Source of the DNA: Zoogloea sp041917255
GTDB lineage: Bacteria; Pseudomonadota; Gammaproteobacteria; Burkholderiales; Rhodocyclaceae
DNA: 64,000 nucleotides
Reading direction: 5' to 3'
NCBI GenBank assembly: GCA_041917255.1
Contig: JAYRYA010000004.1
Span: forward strand, 62,001 to 126,000
Position numbers and translations under genes: made by a program. The notes beneath the pieces are model-generated. The model had not been told where the DNA came from. It saw nothing but the letters and a program-made list of their open reading frames with translations, and did not search any database. Shown piece by piece: positions 33,601-41,099 of the stretch (position 1 is the stretch's first letter; each line of letters opens with the position of its first letter).

Positions 33601-34551
33601 ATGACCACTGCATCGCTAACGTCCGGCCTCGTTGCCGTCCGGCCCGAAGCCGAGTCTGCCCCGGTCGTCCGGGGTGAAGTCACCAAGACAGAGGATTCCA
33701 AGATGGGCGCCACGACCCACACCGACAAAGCCGCCGCCGCGCCCGCCAAGGCAGACGATTCCGTCTCCTTCGGCACCCACCTGGGCAACTTCGTCCGCAA
33801 GGTCATCCCGCCCATCCTCGGCTTCGCGCTGGTGATCGGCCTGTGGGCCCTTGTCGCCATGAAGTCGTCCGACTTCCCTGGCCCCGCAAAAACCTGGGAC
33901 GCCGCCGTCGTGCTGTTCTCCGACCCCTTCTACAGCAACGGCCCCAACGACCAGGGCATCGGATGGAACATCCTGTCGTCCCTCAAGCGCGTCGCCATCG
34001 GCTTCGGCGTGGCCGCGCTGGTGGGCATCCCGCTGGGCTTCATCATCGGCCGCTTCGCCTTCATGAACAGCATGCTCGAGCCGATCATCAGCATCCTGCG
34101 CCCGGTCTCGCCGCTGGCCTGGCTGCCCATCGGCCTGATGGTGTTCAAGGCCGCCGACCCGGCCTCCACCTGGACGATCTTCATCTGCTCCATCTGGCCG
34201 ATGATCCTCAACACCGCCCAGGGCGTGCAGCGCGTCCCGCAGGATTACCTCAACGTGGCGCGGGTGCTCAACCTCTCCGAGTTCAAGATCATCACCAAGA
34301 TCCTGTTCCCCTCGGTGCTGCCCTACATGCTCACCGGCATCCGCCTGTCCATCGGCACCGCCTGGCTGGTCATCGTTGCGGCCGAAATGCTCACCGGCGG
34401 CGTCGGCATCGGCTTCTGGGTGTGGGACGAATGGAACAACCTCAAGGTCGAGCACATCATCATCGCCATCTTCGTCATCGGCATCGTCGGTCTGCTGCTC
34501 GAACAGCTCCTGCTGCTGATCGCCCGCCGCTTCAGCTACGGCGCCAACTGA
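33601..34551 (+). CDS. nrtB: Nitrate ABC transporter permease
   Basis: A 316-residue inner-membrane permease. A polar, poorly conserved N-terminal ~60 residues precedes six membrane helices (from ILGFALVIGLWALVAM onward). The BPD_transp_1 EAA-type loop is seen in LNVARVLNLSEFKIITKILFP. GGAG lies 7 bases before the ATG. A 105-bp gap separates it from nrtA. Confidence 0.92.
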   Translation: MTTASLTSGLVAVRPEAESAPVVRGEVTKTEDSKMGATTHTDKAAAAPAKADDSVSFGTHLGNFVRKVIPPILGFALVIGLWALVAMKSSDFPGPAKTWDAAVVLFSDPFYSNGPNDQGIGWNILSSLKRVAIGFGVAALVGIPLGFIIGRFAFMNSMLEPIISILRPVSPLAWLPIGLMVFKAADPASTWTIFICSIWPMILNTAQGVQRVPQDYLNVARVLNLSEFKIITKILFPSVLPYMLTGIRLSIGTAWLVIVAAEMLTGGVGIGFWVWDEWNNLKVEHIIIAIFVIGIVGLLLEQLLLLIARRFSYGAN

Positions 34552-34573
34552 TACCGCTCCGAGGAGAATTCAA

Positions 34574-35365
34574 ATGAACGCCATCGTCAAAGTCGAAAAC
34601 GTCGGCATGAGCTTCGACACCAAGAAAGGCCGCTTCATCGCCCTGCAGAACGTCAATCTGCAGATCAGGAAGGGCGAAGTCGTCTCGCTCATCGGCCACT
34701 CGGGCTGCGGCAAATCCACGCTGCTCAACCTCATCGCCGGCCTCACCCTGCCCACCTCGGGCGTGATGCTGTGCAATGGCCGCGAGATCGCCGGCCCTGG
34801 CCCCGAGCGTGCCGTGGTCTTCCAGAACCACTCGCTGCTGCCCTGGCTCAACTGCTTCGAGAATGTGTACCTCGCCGTCGAGCGCGTGTTCGGCACCAAG
34901 GAAGGCAAGGAAAAGCTCAAGGCCCGCACCAACGCCGCTCTCGAGATGGTGCACATGAGCCACGCCGCCCAGAAGCTGCCCCACGAAATCTCCGGCGGCA
35001 TGAAGCAGCGCATCGGCATCGCCCGCGCCTTTGCCATGGAGCCCCAGATCCTGCTGATGGACGAACCCTTCGGCGCCCTCGACGCGCTCACCCGCGCCTC
35101 GCTGCAGGACGAACTCATCGGCGTGATGGAAAAGACCGGCGCAACGGTGGTGATGGTCACCCACGACGTGGATGAAGCCGTGCTGCTCTCCGACCGCGTG
35201 GTGATGATGACCAACGGCCCCGCCGCCACCATCGGCGAGATCCTCGAAGTGAAACTCCCCAAACCCCGCGACCGCCTCGCCCTGGCCCACGACCCCCACT
35301 TCGTCGAATGCCGCGCGGCGATTCTGGAGTTCTTGTATCAGAAGCAGATGAAGAAGGCGGCGTGA
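34574..35365 (+). CDS. nrtC: Nitrate ABC transporter ATP-binding protein
   Basis: A 263-residue ABC ATPase energising NrtB: Walker A GHSGCGKST, Q-loop in VFQNHSLLPWLNC, signature ISGGMKQR, Walker B ILLMDEPFGALD, H-loop VTHDVDEA. It is the short form, without the NrtA-like C-terminal regulatory domain of cyanobacterial NrtC (i.e. NrtD/NasD-like). GAGGAG precedes the ATG; 22 bases separate it from nrtB. A hairpin follows the operon. Confidence 0.93.
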   Translation: MNAIVKVENVGMSFDTKKGRFIALQNVNLQIRKGEVVSLIGHSGCGKSTLLNLIAGLTLPTSGVMLCNGREIAGPGPERAVVFQNHSLLPWLNCFENVYLAVERVFGTKEGKEKLKARTNAALEMVHMSHAAQKLPHEISGGMKQRIGIARAFAMEPQILLMDEPFGALDALTRASLQDELIGVMEKTGATVVMVTHDVDEAVLLSDRVVMMTNGPAATIGEILEVKLPKPRDRLALAHDPHFVECRAAILEFLYQKQMKKAA

Positions 35366-35411
35366 GGCAAGCGGCGGGGCTTCGGCCTGCCGCCTGCTAC
35401 GCAATACAGCA

Positions 35412-35439
35412 CAACGCCGGCCTGACATGGCCGGCGTTG
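35412..35439 (+). terminator. Hairpin after nrtC
   Basis: A perfect 11-bp stem (CAACGCCGGCC and complement) with loop TGACAT, 46 bp past nrtC, followed by TTGCGTTC. The T-run is poor, but position and strength fit a terminator. Confidence 0.6.
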
Positions 35440-35483
35440 TTGCGTTCACACGCTGGACATGACAGCGATGGTGCATGGAAGGT

Positions 35484-35513
35484 GTCGGGTCACGCCGCGC
35501 TAACCCGACCTAC
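35484..35513 (+). repeat. REP element copy 1
   Basis: Copy of the palindromic unit GTCGGGTTACGCTGCGCTAA + CCCGACCTAC, slightly diverged. It overlaps the stop codon of the DUF4145 gene, whose TAG lies in the repeat edge. Confidence 0.8.
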
Positions 35514-36199
35514 TTGGGCTTTACGGTTGGGTTTCGAGGAGGAATGCCATTCTTCAGCTTTTCAACCTTGCCGCCGTGGATATAGATGCTCTCAACGAGA
35601 CTTTCCGAAATATCGACAAGAGTTATTAAGTCTTCTTTTGTCGGTTTGTACAATCTGTGTATCGCGGCGTGGCCGGCTTCAAGAATCGTTTCCAGGCGCT
35701 CTCGCTGGATGCGGGAGACATATCCTTGTTTTTCAAACTCCTTTATATTCCCCAAAAATGAGCCGCTGTCCCCGCACTTTTCGATCATGATCTTCTCAAG
35801 GATCGCGCGTATTCCCATTGCAGCCAACGATCTCTGATCGTTCTGAAGCGCTACGTATATTTCAGAAAGGAGGTCGTAAATGTTTGCATCATTCCACGGC
35901 ACCTTAAGCATCAAGTCGTGAAACCATCTCGGCTTCGGCCGAAAGACTGCGGGGGGGTAATATGAAACGTGAGGTATTACATTGCCGTCCTCGTCGCGGT
36001 CATCGTCCGAACACCATTCTTCGTGGCGAAGCTTAAGACTGCCGCAGCCGCAGCACTTAACTAATTCATATTTATCTCCCCCGTCAATGCACTGGTCATC
36101 CCAATATTTCCTTTCTATGTAGAGAACTCTGTGAGTTCTATCTCCACCACAGTTATTGCAGTGAGCTTGGATCTCTTTAAGAGGTGTCGATTCGGCCAT
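35510..36199 (-). CDS. DUF4145 domain protein with zinc ribbon
   Basis: A 229-residue cytoplasmic protein of low GC compared with its surroundings. Two cysteine pairs (CNNC at ~14-17 and CCGC at ~49-52) form a likely zinc ribbon. The C-terminal half (YDLLSEIYVALQNDQRSLAA, then GIRAILEKIMIEKCGDSGSF) is the DUF4145 helical domain, common in orphan and defence-associated proteins. Function is unknown. Base composition, the flanking REP repeats and the stop codon inside a REP copy point to acquisition. Confidence 0.75.
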   Translation of the reverse strand: MAESTPLKEIQAHCNNCGGDRTHRVLYIERKYWDDQCIDGGDKYELVKCCGCGSLKLRHEEWCSDDDRDEDGNVIPHVSYYPPAVFRPKPRWFHDLMLKVPWNDANIYDLLSEIYVALQNDQRSLAAMGIRAILEKIMIEKCGDSGSFLGNIKEFEKQGYVSRIQRERLETILEAGHAAIHRLYKPTKEDLITLVDISESLVESIYIHGGKVEKLKNGIPPRNPTVKPK

Positions 36200-36243
36200 A
36201 GGGAAGCAATCAAAGCGCTAAAGTGAAGTGGGTGACAGTAGAA

Positions 36244-36273
36244 GTAGGTCGGGTTAGCGCAGCGTAACCCGAC
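36244..36273 (-). repeat. REP element copy 2 (inverted)
   Basis: Reverse-oriented copy of the same palindrome, 16 bp past the RAYT stop. With copy 3 it flanks the RAYT gene as an inverted pair. Confidence 0.88.
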
Positions 36274-36288
36274 AGCCCGCGATCGGCC

Positions 36289-36825
36289 CTACTCACGCCC
36301 GACGCCTTCAAAACACATCGAATCACGCCCCCAATCCGGCGCATAAACCCCGTCCTTCACATAGCGGCCGAAGCTGGAGTACGGCCACGTTGCGGGTGAT
36401 CGGGCCGCGCCGTGTTTGACCGGGTTGTAATGGATGTAATCCACATGGCGGGCGAAATCGGTTTCGTCGCGGATCTGATGTTCCCAATATCGATGTTGCC
36501 AGACGGCCTGTTCGCCCTTCTTCAAGCGCGCCGCATCGGGCGTGCGCCGGTATTCATCCAGGCAATGCTTGGTGAACACGCTCTTGATCAGACGCCAGCG
36601 GGTCGAGAAGTCGGCATCGTCCGGCGGCAAGGTCCAGATGCAGTGAAGATGATCCGGCATGACCACGATGGCGTCGATCTCGAACGGACGTGATTGGCGA
36701 ACGGATCGGAAGGCATTGCGCAGCACGTCGACGGCTTCATCCGAAGCCAGAATAGGCCGGCGGCGATCTGTCACGAGGGTGAAGAAGAAGGTCCCACCGG
36801 GAACGATGGCGCGTCGATAGTGCAT
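36289..36825 (-). CDS. REP-associated tyrosine transposase (RAYT)
   Basis: A 178-residue single-strand HUH transposase of the TnpA-REP family. It has the metal-binding HLH in MPDHLHCIW, the catalytic Tyr in HVDYIHYNPVKHG, and the usual N-terminal RAIVPGGTFFFTLVT. It sits exactly between two oppositely oriented REP copies, the classical BIME arrangement, and is presumably the enzyme that spread the REPs here. Both HUH and Tyr are present, so it should be active. Confidence 0.93.
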   Translation of the reverse strand: MHYRRAIVPGGTFFFTLVTDRRRPILASDEAVDVLRNAFRSVRQSRPFEIDAIVVMPDHLHCIWTLPPDDADFSTRWRLIKSVFTKHCLDEYRRTPDAARLKKGEQAVWQHRYWEHQIRDETDFARHVDYIHYNPVKHGAARSPATWPYSSFGRYVKDGVYAPDWGRDSMCFEGVGRE

Positions 36826-36832
36826 GGGCGGT

Positions 36833-36862
36833 GTCGGGTTACGCTGCGCTAACCCGACCTAC
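36833..36862 (+). repeat. REP element copy 3
   Basis: Consensus copy: 9-bp arms GTCGGGTTA / TAACCCGAC around an 8-base loop, with a CTAC tail, 7 bp from the RAYT start. Confidence 0.9.
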
Positions 36863-36872
36863 GCGGACTAGT

Positions 36873-37265
36873 TCAGCTCGTCACGATGTCGTAAGCGGCA
36901 ACAATGTTGCTGATCTTTATAGAGGCTGTGCGTCTGTCATCAGCCACGGCCGTAATCAGCTTGCGGCCAGAGAGCTTTGGCGCTTCATCTTCCATAAGCA
37001 ATTCGACATCCATCCACTTCCCATCATCTGATATGGAATTGATCTTTTGCACTGCGATTACATGCCCATCAATGGTCTGTAGGCCGAAGTACCACGTGTC
37101 TTCCATCATGCGCTTTGTGTACCACGCAGGGACAACTTCACTGGCGGCATCTGCGTTGGCAATCATGGCAATCTTCTTGTTGATTTTTCGCCACTCGCGC
37201 TCATTAAACCAAAGGCTGCCGAGCCCAATGAGAGCTCCGACAACGGAAATTGTCGCTTCAAGCAT
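36873..37265 (-). CDS. Hypothetical membrane-anchored protein
   Basis: Not recognised. 130 residues from ATG 37265. One N-terminal membrane helix (~2-20, ATISVVGALIGLGSLWF) is followed by a soluble, mixed alpha/beta domain with no known motif. Low GC relative to the genome and position between REP copies suggest an acquired gene. The next small gene lies 101 bp upstream on the same strand. Confidence 0.55.
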   Translation of the reverse strand: MLEATISVVGALIGLGSLWFNEREWRKINKKIAMIANADAASEVVPAWYTKRMMEDTWYFGLQTIDGHVIAVQKINSISDDGKWMDVELLMEDEAPKLSGRKLITAVADDRRTASIKISNIVAAYDIVTS

Positions 37266-37366
37266 TTCTCTCAATCTCTCCCTTGCTTTGCTGCGGCCTA
37301 ACGTTTGAATTGAGTGGCCTCGCGCGGCTTTATGTGCGGGGTCCGCTCGAATGATGGGGTGGGCAC

Positions 37367-37657
37367 CTATGAACGCCTAGCCTTGAGTTCGACAAGCGTG
37401 GAATACAGGACGATGAATTTCACTGCCTCCATTGCTGACCATAGAGAAACAATTGCTTGGCTTTCTGCCCCTTGCGCATCTACGAAGTAGCCAACGAAAT
37501 GGTTTCCATCGACCCATTTGAACTTGAAGTCGGCTGCATGATGCAAGCGGTGAGAAATTAATAGTTGGCCAAGTTCATTTGTAACCGTAACGGTGACGTT
37601 GTCGAGTTCGTTCAGTGACTTGAGGCGGCTGACTATTTTCTCTTGGAGTGTTGCCAT
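37367..37657 (-). CDS. Hypothetical small protein
   Basis: Not recognised. 96 residues, starting MATLQEKIVSRLKSLNELDN, with AAAGGA about 9 bases before the ATG. It looks soluble, with a helix then beta strands. Low GC like its neighbour. The 256 bp upstream (37658-37913) contain no gene that I can support; a 6-bp GC stem at 37872-37899 may end the next gene upstream on this strand. Confidence 0.55.
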   Translation of the reverse strand: MATLQEKIVSRLKSLNELDNVTVTVTNELGQLLISHRLHHAADFKFKWVDGNHFVGYFVDAQGAESQAIVSLWSAMEAVKFIVLYSTLVELKARRS

Positions 37658-37913
37658 CGAATATTCCTTTGCGTCGATTGTGATGTGCTGAATTGTCAAG
37701 CGCGAACCGGTGTGAGGCTATCATCCTGCCGCCCCCAACGCCTTATGCCGTACCAATCTACCGCGCACCGCTTCAGCCCGCAAGCATGGCGTCGGGCTGT
37801 TGTTGGCATGGGCGTGATCGGGTGACGTTCGGCGCGGGTGCCGGTGTGAATGATCGCGTGAAAGGAAAGCAGCCCGGCAGCCCCACAGCACTCCCGGGCC
37901 TTGCCTCAACCCA

Positions 37914-38285
37914 TCAACCCTTCTCAGCAGGCTTCGCGCTGCGCTTGGGGCGGCTGCGTTCGGATTTCTTCTTCATGCCCAGGGCGGCGATCTGGTCGGA
38001 GTCGGGGCCGAAGAGGACGATGGTTTCGTCTTTCACGCCGAGGGCGATCTTGTGGACGGCGCTTCGGTCGTTGATGACGGCGCTGCGGGCGGCGGCGAGG
38101 GCGTTCTCGGCGAGGATGAGGGCGGTTTCGGAGTGGTCGAGCCTTTCCAGCGCGGCGGTGGCGGCTTCGAGGCTGTAGGCGGGGTTGTGCGGGGTGTAAC
38201 CGTCGATGCCCGAGAGGGCGCGGATCAGTTCGATGTCGCTCTTGAGTTGCTGCGGGGAGATGCGGGTGGTGGCGCCGGTAGTCAT
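37914..38285 (-). CDS. Hypothetical protein
   Basis: Not recognised. 123 residues from ATG 38285, which has a strong AGGAGG site; the open frame upstream is rejected for that reason. A helical Ala/Leu-rich middle (about residues 30-75) and a very basic C-terminal tail (MKKKSERSRPKRSAKP) suggest nucleic-acid or polyanion contact. Three AATGGTAT half-sites lie 45-80 bp upstream, so it is probably controlled by a dedicated repressor, perhaps itself. Confidence 0.6.
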   Translation of the reverse strand: MTTGATTRISPQQLKSDIELIRALSGIDGYTPHNPAYSLEAATAALERLDHSETALILAENALAAARSAVINDRSAVHKIALGVKDETIVLFGPDSDQIAALGMKKKSERSRPKRSAKPAEKG

Positions 38286-38330
38286 GTGTCCTCCTATGGC
38301 GATGGCTTGCCGTGTGGTGTGGTAAAACCA

Positions 38331-38367
38331 CAATGGTATCGAATTAAATACCATTGGGAAATGGTAT
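38331..38367. promoter_or_regulatory. Inverted repeat plus third half-site (AATGGTAT)
   Basis: CAATGGTAT (38331-38339) and its exact complement (38348-38356) with an 8-base AT-rich centre, then a third AATGGTAT at 38360-38367. It is an AT-rich island upstream of the 37914-38285 gene, an operator-like layout. Confidence 0.65.
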
Positions 38368-38510
38368 ATGGATTGATGGCGGGCCTGCGAAGCTTGCGCG
38401 GAGGTGGGGGAGCCTGGCGCGCGTGGGGGGAAGGGATGCGCAGGGCGATGGGATGCGTTTGCACGCGCGGGTGAAGGCGTTGCAGCGCAGCGGGAGGTAT
38501 TTCGGGCGGC

Positions 38511-38540
38511 GTAGGTCGGATTAGCGCAGCGTAACCCGAC
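38511..38540 (-). repeat. REP element copy 4 (inverted)
   Basis: Reverse-oriented copy with one change from consensus (GTCGGATTAG). It pairs with copy 5, 94 bp away, as an inverted pair without a gene inside. Confidence 0.88.
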
Positions 38541-38634
38541 GTTCCATGGCCGGAGTTGCGGTGTGAGCCGTGGGCGGTTCACACCGTAGTGGATGGGGTA
38601 TCGGTGGCGCCGGGGTGGATTGGGCGGGGGCGTT

Positions 38635-38664
38635 GTCGGGTTACGCTGCGCTAACCCGACCTAC
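38635..38664 (+). repeat. REP element copy 5
   Basis: Consensus copy, identical in its 30 bases to copy 3. The 21-bp tandem repeats begin 33 bp downstream. Confidence 0.9.
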
Positions 38665-38697
38665 GTTCTGCGGGGGCTGCGAATGCTTCTCGCAGGG

Positions 38698-38907
38698 CTG
38701 CGTGAAGCATTCGCAGGCTTGCGTGAAGCATTCGCAGGGGTGAGAGAAGGATTCGCAGGTGTGCGTGAAGGATGTGCACGGTTGCGTGAAGCATTCGCAG
38801 GGCTGCATGAGGCATTCGCAGGGCTGCGTGAGGCATTCGCAGGGCTGCGTGAAGCAATCGCAAGGCTGCGTGAAGGATTCGCAGCCTTGCGAGAGGGATT
38901 TGCAGGC
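38698..38907. repeat. Ten 21-bp tandem repeats
   Basis: Ten head-to-tail units of CTGCGTGAAGCATTCGCAGG + G, with a degenerate unit on each side, ending exactly at the stop codon of the nitroreductase gene. On the plus strand the units keep one frame and read as the heptad LREAFAG. Many differences between units are silent in that frame. No gene on either strand is convincingly attached. Confidence 0.88.
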
Positions 38908-39741
38908 TTATTTGAGGGGGAAGCCGCGGGCTTTGAGGGCGTCTGCCAGGCGGTCGCGGCCGGTGAGGGCGGCGGCGTCGCGGATGCGCTTGGCGGAGTG
39001 GTTGGACCACGCACCGCGGACCTTCATGCCCTGGCTGGCGTAGAAGGCGGCCATCGCGCCGTCGTATTCGGCGAGGCCGGCAGCCTGGGCGGGGAGGGAG
39101 TAGGTCTCGTTGTGCAGCACCACGGACTGCGGCGGGCGCGGTTTGACGGCTGCGGGCTGGGCGGGGTCGGGCGTGCCGACGCAAAGGCCGAACACGGCGA
39201 CCACGCGGGGTGGGAGCTGCAGTTCGGCGGCGACGTTTTCGGGCTGGTTGCGGATGCCGCCGATGTAGACGGTGCCAAGGCCCAGGGATTCGGCGGCGGC
39301 GACGGCGTTCTGGGCGGCCAGCGAGGCGTCGATGAAGCCCACTTGCAGCATCTCCAGGTAATCCAGCGCGGCGTGGGCCTCGCCAGCGGTGGTGGCGACC
39401 TGTTCGAGGCGGGCGAGATCGGCCAGCCAGACGAGGAAGAGCGGGGCCTGGCGGATGTGGGGCTGGTCGCCGGCGTACATGGAGAGGCGCGCCTTCCGCT
39501 CGGGGTCGCGCACCGCGACGACGCTCCAGGCGTGCAGGTTGGAGGAGCTGGCGGCGGATTGGGCGGCGGCCACGATGGCGGCGAGCTGGTCGTCCGAGAC
39601 CGGATCGGGCAGGTAGGCGCGCACCGAGCGGTGGGCCAGCAGGTGGTCGATGATCGGCGAGCCGGCGGCGGGCACGGCGACTTCGGGCGAGCCGTAGCGG
39701 GCCTGGTAGAGGGCCTGTTGGGTGGGGGTGGGGGCGTTCAT
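38908..39741 (-). CDS. NfsA-like NADPH-dependent FMN nitroreductase
   Basis: A 277-residue nitroreductase-family flavoprotein of the NfsA/FRP type. The N-terminal HRSVRAY block contacts FMN, AAQSAASSSNLHAWSVVAV is the second FMN segment, and LGLGTVYIGGIRNQPENV the third. Length is above NfsA (240). It reduces nitroaromatics or quinones, or acts as a flavin reductase; the substrate is not readable. The stop codon borders the tandem repeat. Confidence 0.87.
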   Translation of the reverse strand: MNAPTPTQQALYQARYGSPEVAVPAAGSPIIDHLLAHRSVRAYLPDPVSDDQLAAIVAAAQSAASSSNLHAWSVVAVRDPERKARLSMYAGDQPHIRQAPLFLVWLADLARLEQVATTAGEAHAALDYLEMLQVGFIDASLAAQNAVAAAESLGLGTVYIGGIRNQPENVAAELQLPPRVVAVFGLCVGTPDPAQPAAVKPRPPQSVVLHNETYSLPAQAAGLAEYDGAMAAFYASQGMKVRGAWSNHSAKRIRDAAALTGRDRLADALKARGFPLK

Positions 39742-39825
39742 GGCGTTCCTGACGAGTAACCCGGCAGGGGCGGGGCGCCGCCTGCCGTCAAGGCGGTGAT
39801 TTTAACGCCAGGAACGCCGGGTAAA

Positions 39826-40407
39826 TCAGCTGGCGCGGGTGCGGCGGCTGCGGGTGGGGGGCGCCACTTCGGTCTTTTCGGCGGGCTCGGCGTCGCTGGC
39901 GAGGGCTTCGGAGACGTGACGCACCTGCTCTTCGACCATGTCGGTGCCCTGGGCGGCGGCATCGGCCAGCTCGTTGAAGCCGGTTTCGGCCTGACGCAGG
40001 GCCTGGCGGGCGTGGTCGATCAGGGCTTCGCCGGTGGCGTCGGCGGAGAGGGCGGCGCGGTCCATCTGGCGTTGCAGCACGGTGTCGAGCATGGCAACCT
40101 GGTCCTTGGCCATCTGCAGCATGGCCTGATGGGCGTCGCCGATGATCTCGAAGCACTCGCTTACCAGTTCGGCCGATTCGCTGCGCCATTCGGCGAGGCG
40201 CTCGAGGGGCAGGGGTTCGAAGCGGAAGCTGCGGGTTTCGGCCAGCTCTTCAAGATGCTCGCGGCCTTCGTCCAGGGCCAGTCGGCCGGCGCGCAGGGCC
40301 AGCTCGGAGAGGCGCTCGGTGGCTTCGACCCAGGCGCGGGAGGCGGTGTGCAGGTTGTCGATGGTGTGGATGCGGGTGTGCTGGATGTCGGTGGGCGAGA
40401 GATACAT
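39826..40407 (-). CDS. Phasin family protein
   Basis: A 193-residue, largely helical, Ala/Glu/Leu-rich protein with the phasin pattern (long amphipathic helices ~20-160: TASRAWVEATERLSELALRA, MLQMAKDQVAMLDTVLQRQM). It has an acidic-basic C-terminal tail ending TRSRRTRAS. Phasins coat polyhydroxyalkanoate granules. GGAG lies 7 bases before ATG 40407. It sits downstream of tmoT on the same strand but 67 bp away, so it may be a separate unit. Confidence 0.75.
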   Translation of the reverse strand: MYLSPTDIQHTRIHTIDNLHTASRAWVEATERLSELALRAGRLALDEGREHLEELAETRSFRFEPLPLERLAEWRSESAELVSECFEIIGDAHQAMLQMAKDQVAMLDTVLQRQMDRAALSADATGEALIDHARQALRQAETGFNELADAAAQGTDMVEEQVRHVSEALASDAEPAEKTEVAPPTRSRRTRAS

Positions 40408-40474
40408 GAGGGGCTCCGGAAGGGGGGGCGGGACGGCCAGCGTAGGCCGGCCGCGTTGCATCCGGATGACAGGT

Positions 40475-41083
40475 TCAGGGCGTCAAACGTTCCATCATCC
40501 GCACCAGATCCGGGATCGAGGCGGCGCCCATCTTGCGCATCACGTTGTGGCGATGGACCTTGACGGTCATCTCGCTGACGCCCAGCTCGGCGGCGGCCTG
40601 CTTGTTGAGGGCGCCCTTGATGACGTAGGCGATCACCTCCTTCTCGCGGGCGGTGAGGGACGCGTACTTGCGGCGGATCTCGTCCACCTCGCCGTGCTCC
40701 TTGCGGGCGGCGCGGGCGCGGGCGAGGGCGGTGTCGATGGCGCCCAGCAGGTCTTCGTCGCGGAAGGGTTTGGGGAGAAACTCGGCGGCGCCTTCCTTCA
40801 TCGCCCGCACCGCCATGGGGATGTCGCCGTGGGCGGTGATGAAGATGATGGGGATGGCGTCGCCGGCGCGGGCGAGGGCGTGCTGGAGTTCGGTGCCGGT
40901 CATGCCGGGCATGCGCACGTCGAGCACCAGGCAGGCCACGCCGGGCTCGCGGGGGGCGGCGAGGAAGTCCGCTGCCGACGGGTAGCTGCGCACCGCCAGC
41001 CCCACCGAGCGCAGCAGGCTGCTGAGGGCTTCGCGCACCGAGAGGTCGTCGTCGACGATGTGGACGAGGTCGGGGGCTTCCAT
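40475..41083 (-). CDS. tmoT: TodT/TmoT-type LuxR-family response regulator
   Basis: A 202-residue FixJ-subfamily regulator. The receiver (~6-120) has VHIVDDD, acceptor Asp in LVLDVRMPGMTG, Thr in FITAHGD and Lys in LPKPF. The C-terminal LuxR helix-turn-helix (~140-200) shows LTAREKEVIAYVIKGALNKQ and SEMTVKVHRHNVMRKM. With the adjoining kinase it matches the TodST/TmoST pair that activates toluene catabolism by binding 6-N4-6 dyads, one of which lies upstream of tmoA. GGAAAG fits the ATG at 41083; a longer start (41107) overlaps the kinase end. Confidence 0.9.
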   Translation of the reverse strand: MEAPDLVHIVDDDLSVREALSSLLRSVGLAVRSYPSAADFLAAPREPGVACLVLDVRMPGMTGTELQHALARAGDAIPIIFITAHGDIPMAVRAMKEGAAEFLPKPFRDEDLLGAIDTALARARAARKEHGEVDEIRRKYASLTAREKEVIAYVIKGALNKQAAAELGVSEMTVKVHRHNVMRKMGAASIPDLVRMMERLTP

Positions 41084-41099
41084 GGGGGCTTTCCGCGGC

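Noticed and set aside
38698..38907. CRISPR array
   Set aside because: Units are contiguous 21-mers with no spacers and no cas genes nearby; it is a plain tandem repeat.
38593..39759. Single plus-strand protein running through the heptad repeats and on
   Set aside because: Most of it is antisense to the intact nitroreductase gene and its start codon has no good ribosome site; only the repeat part is of interest.
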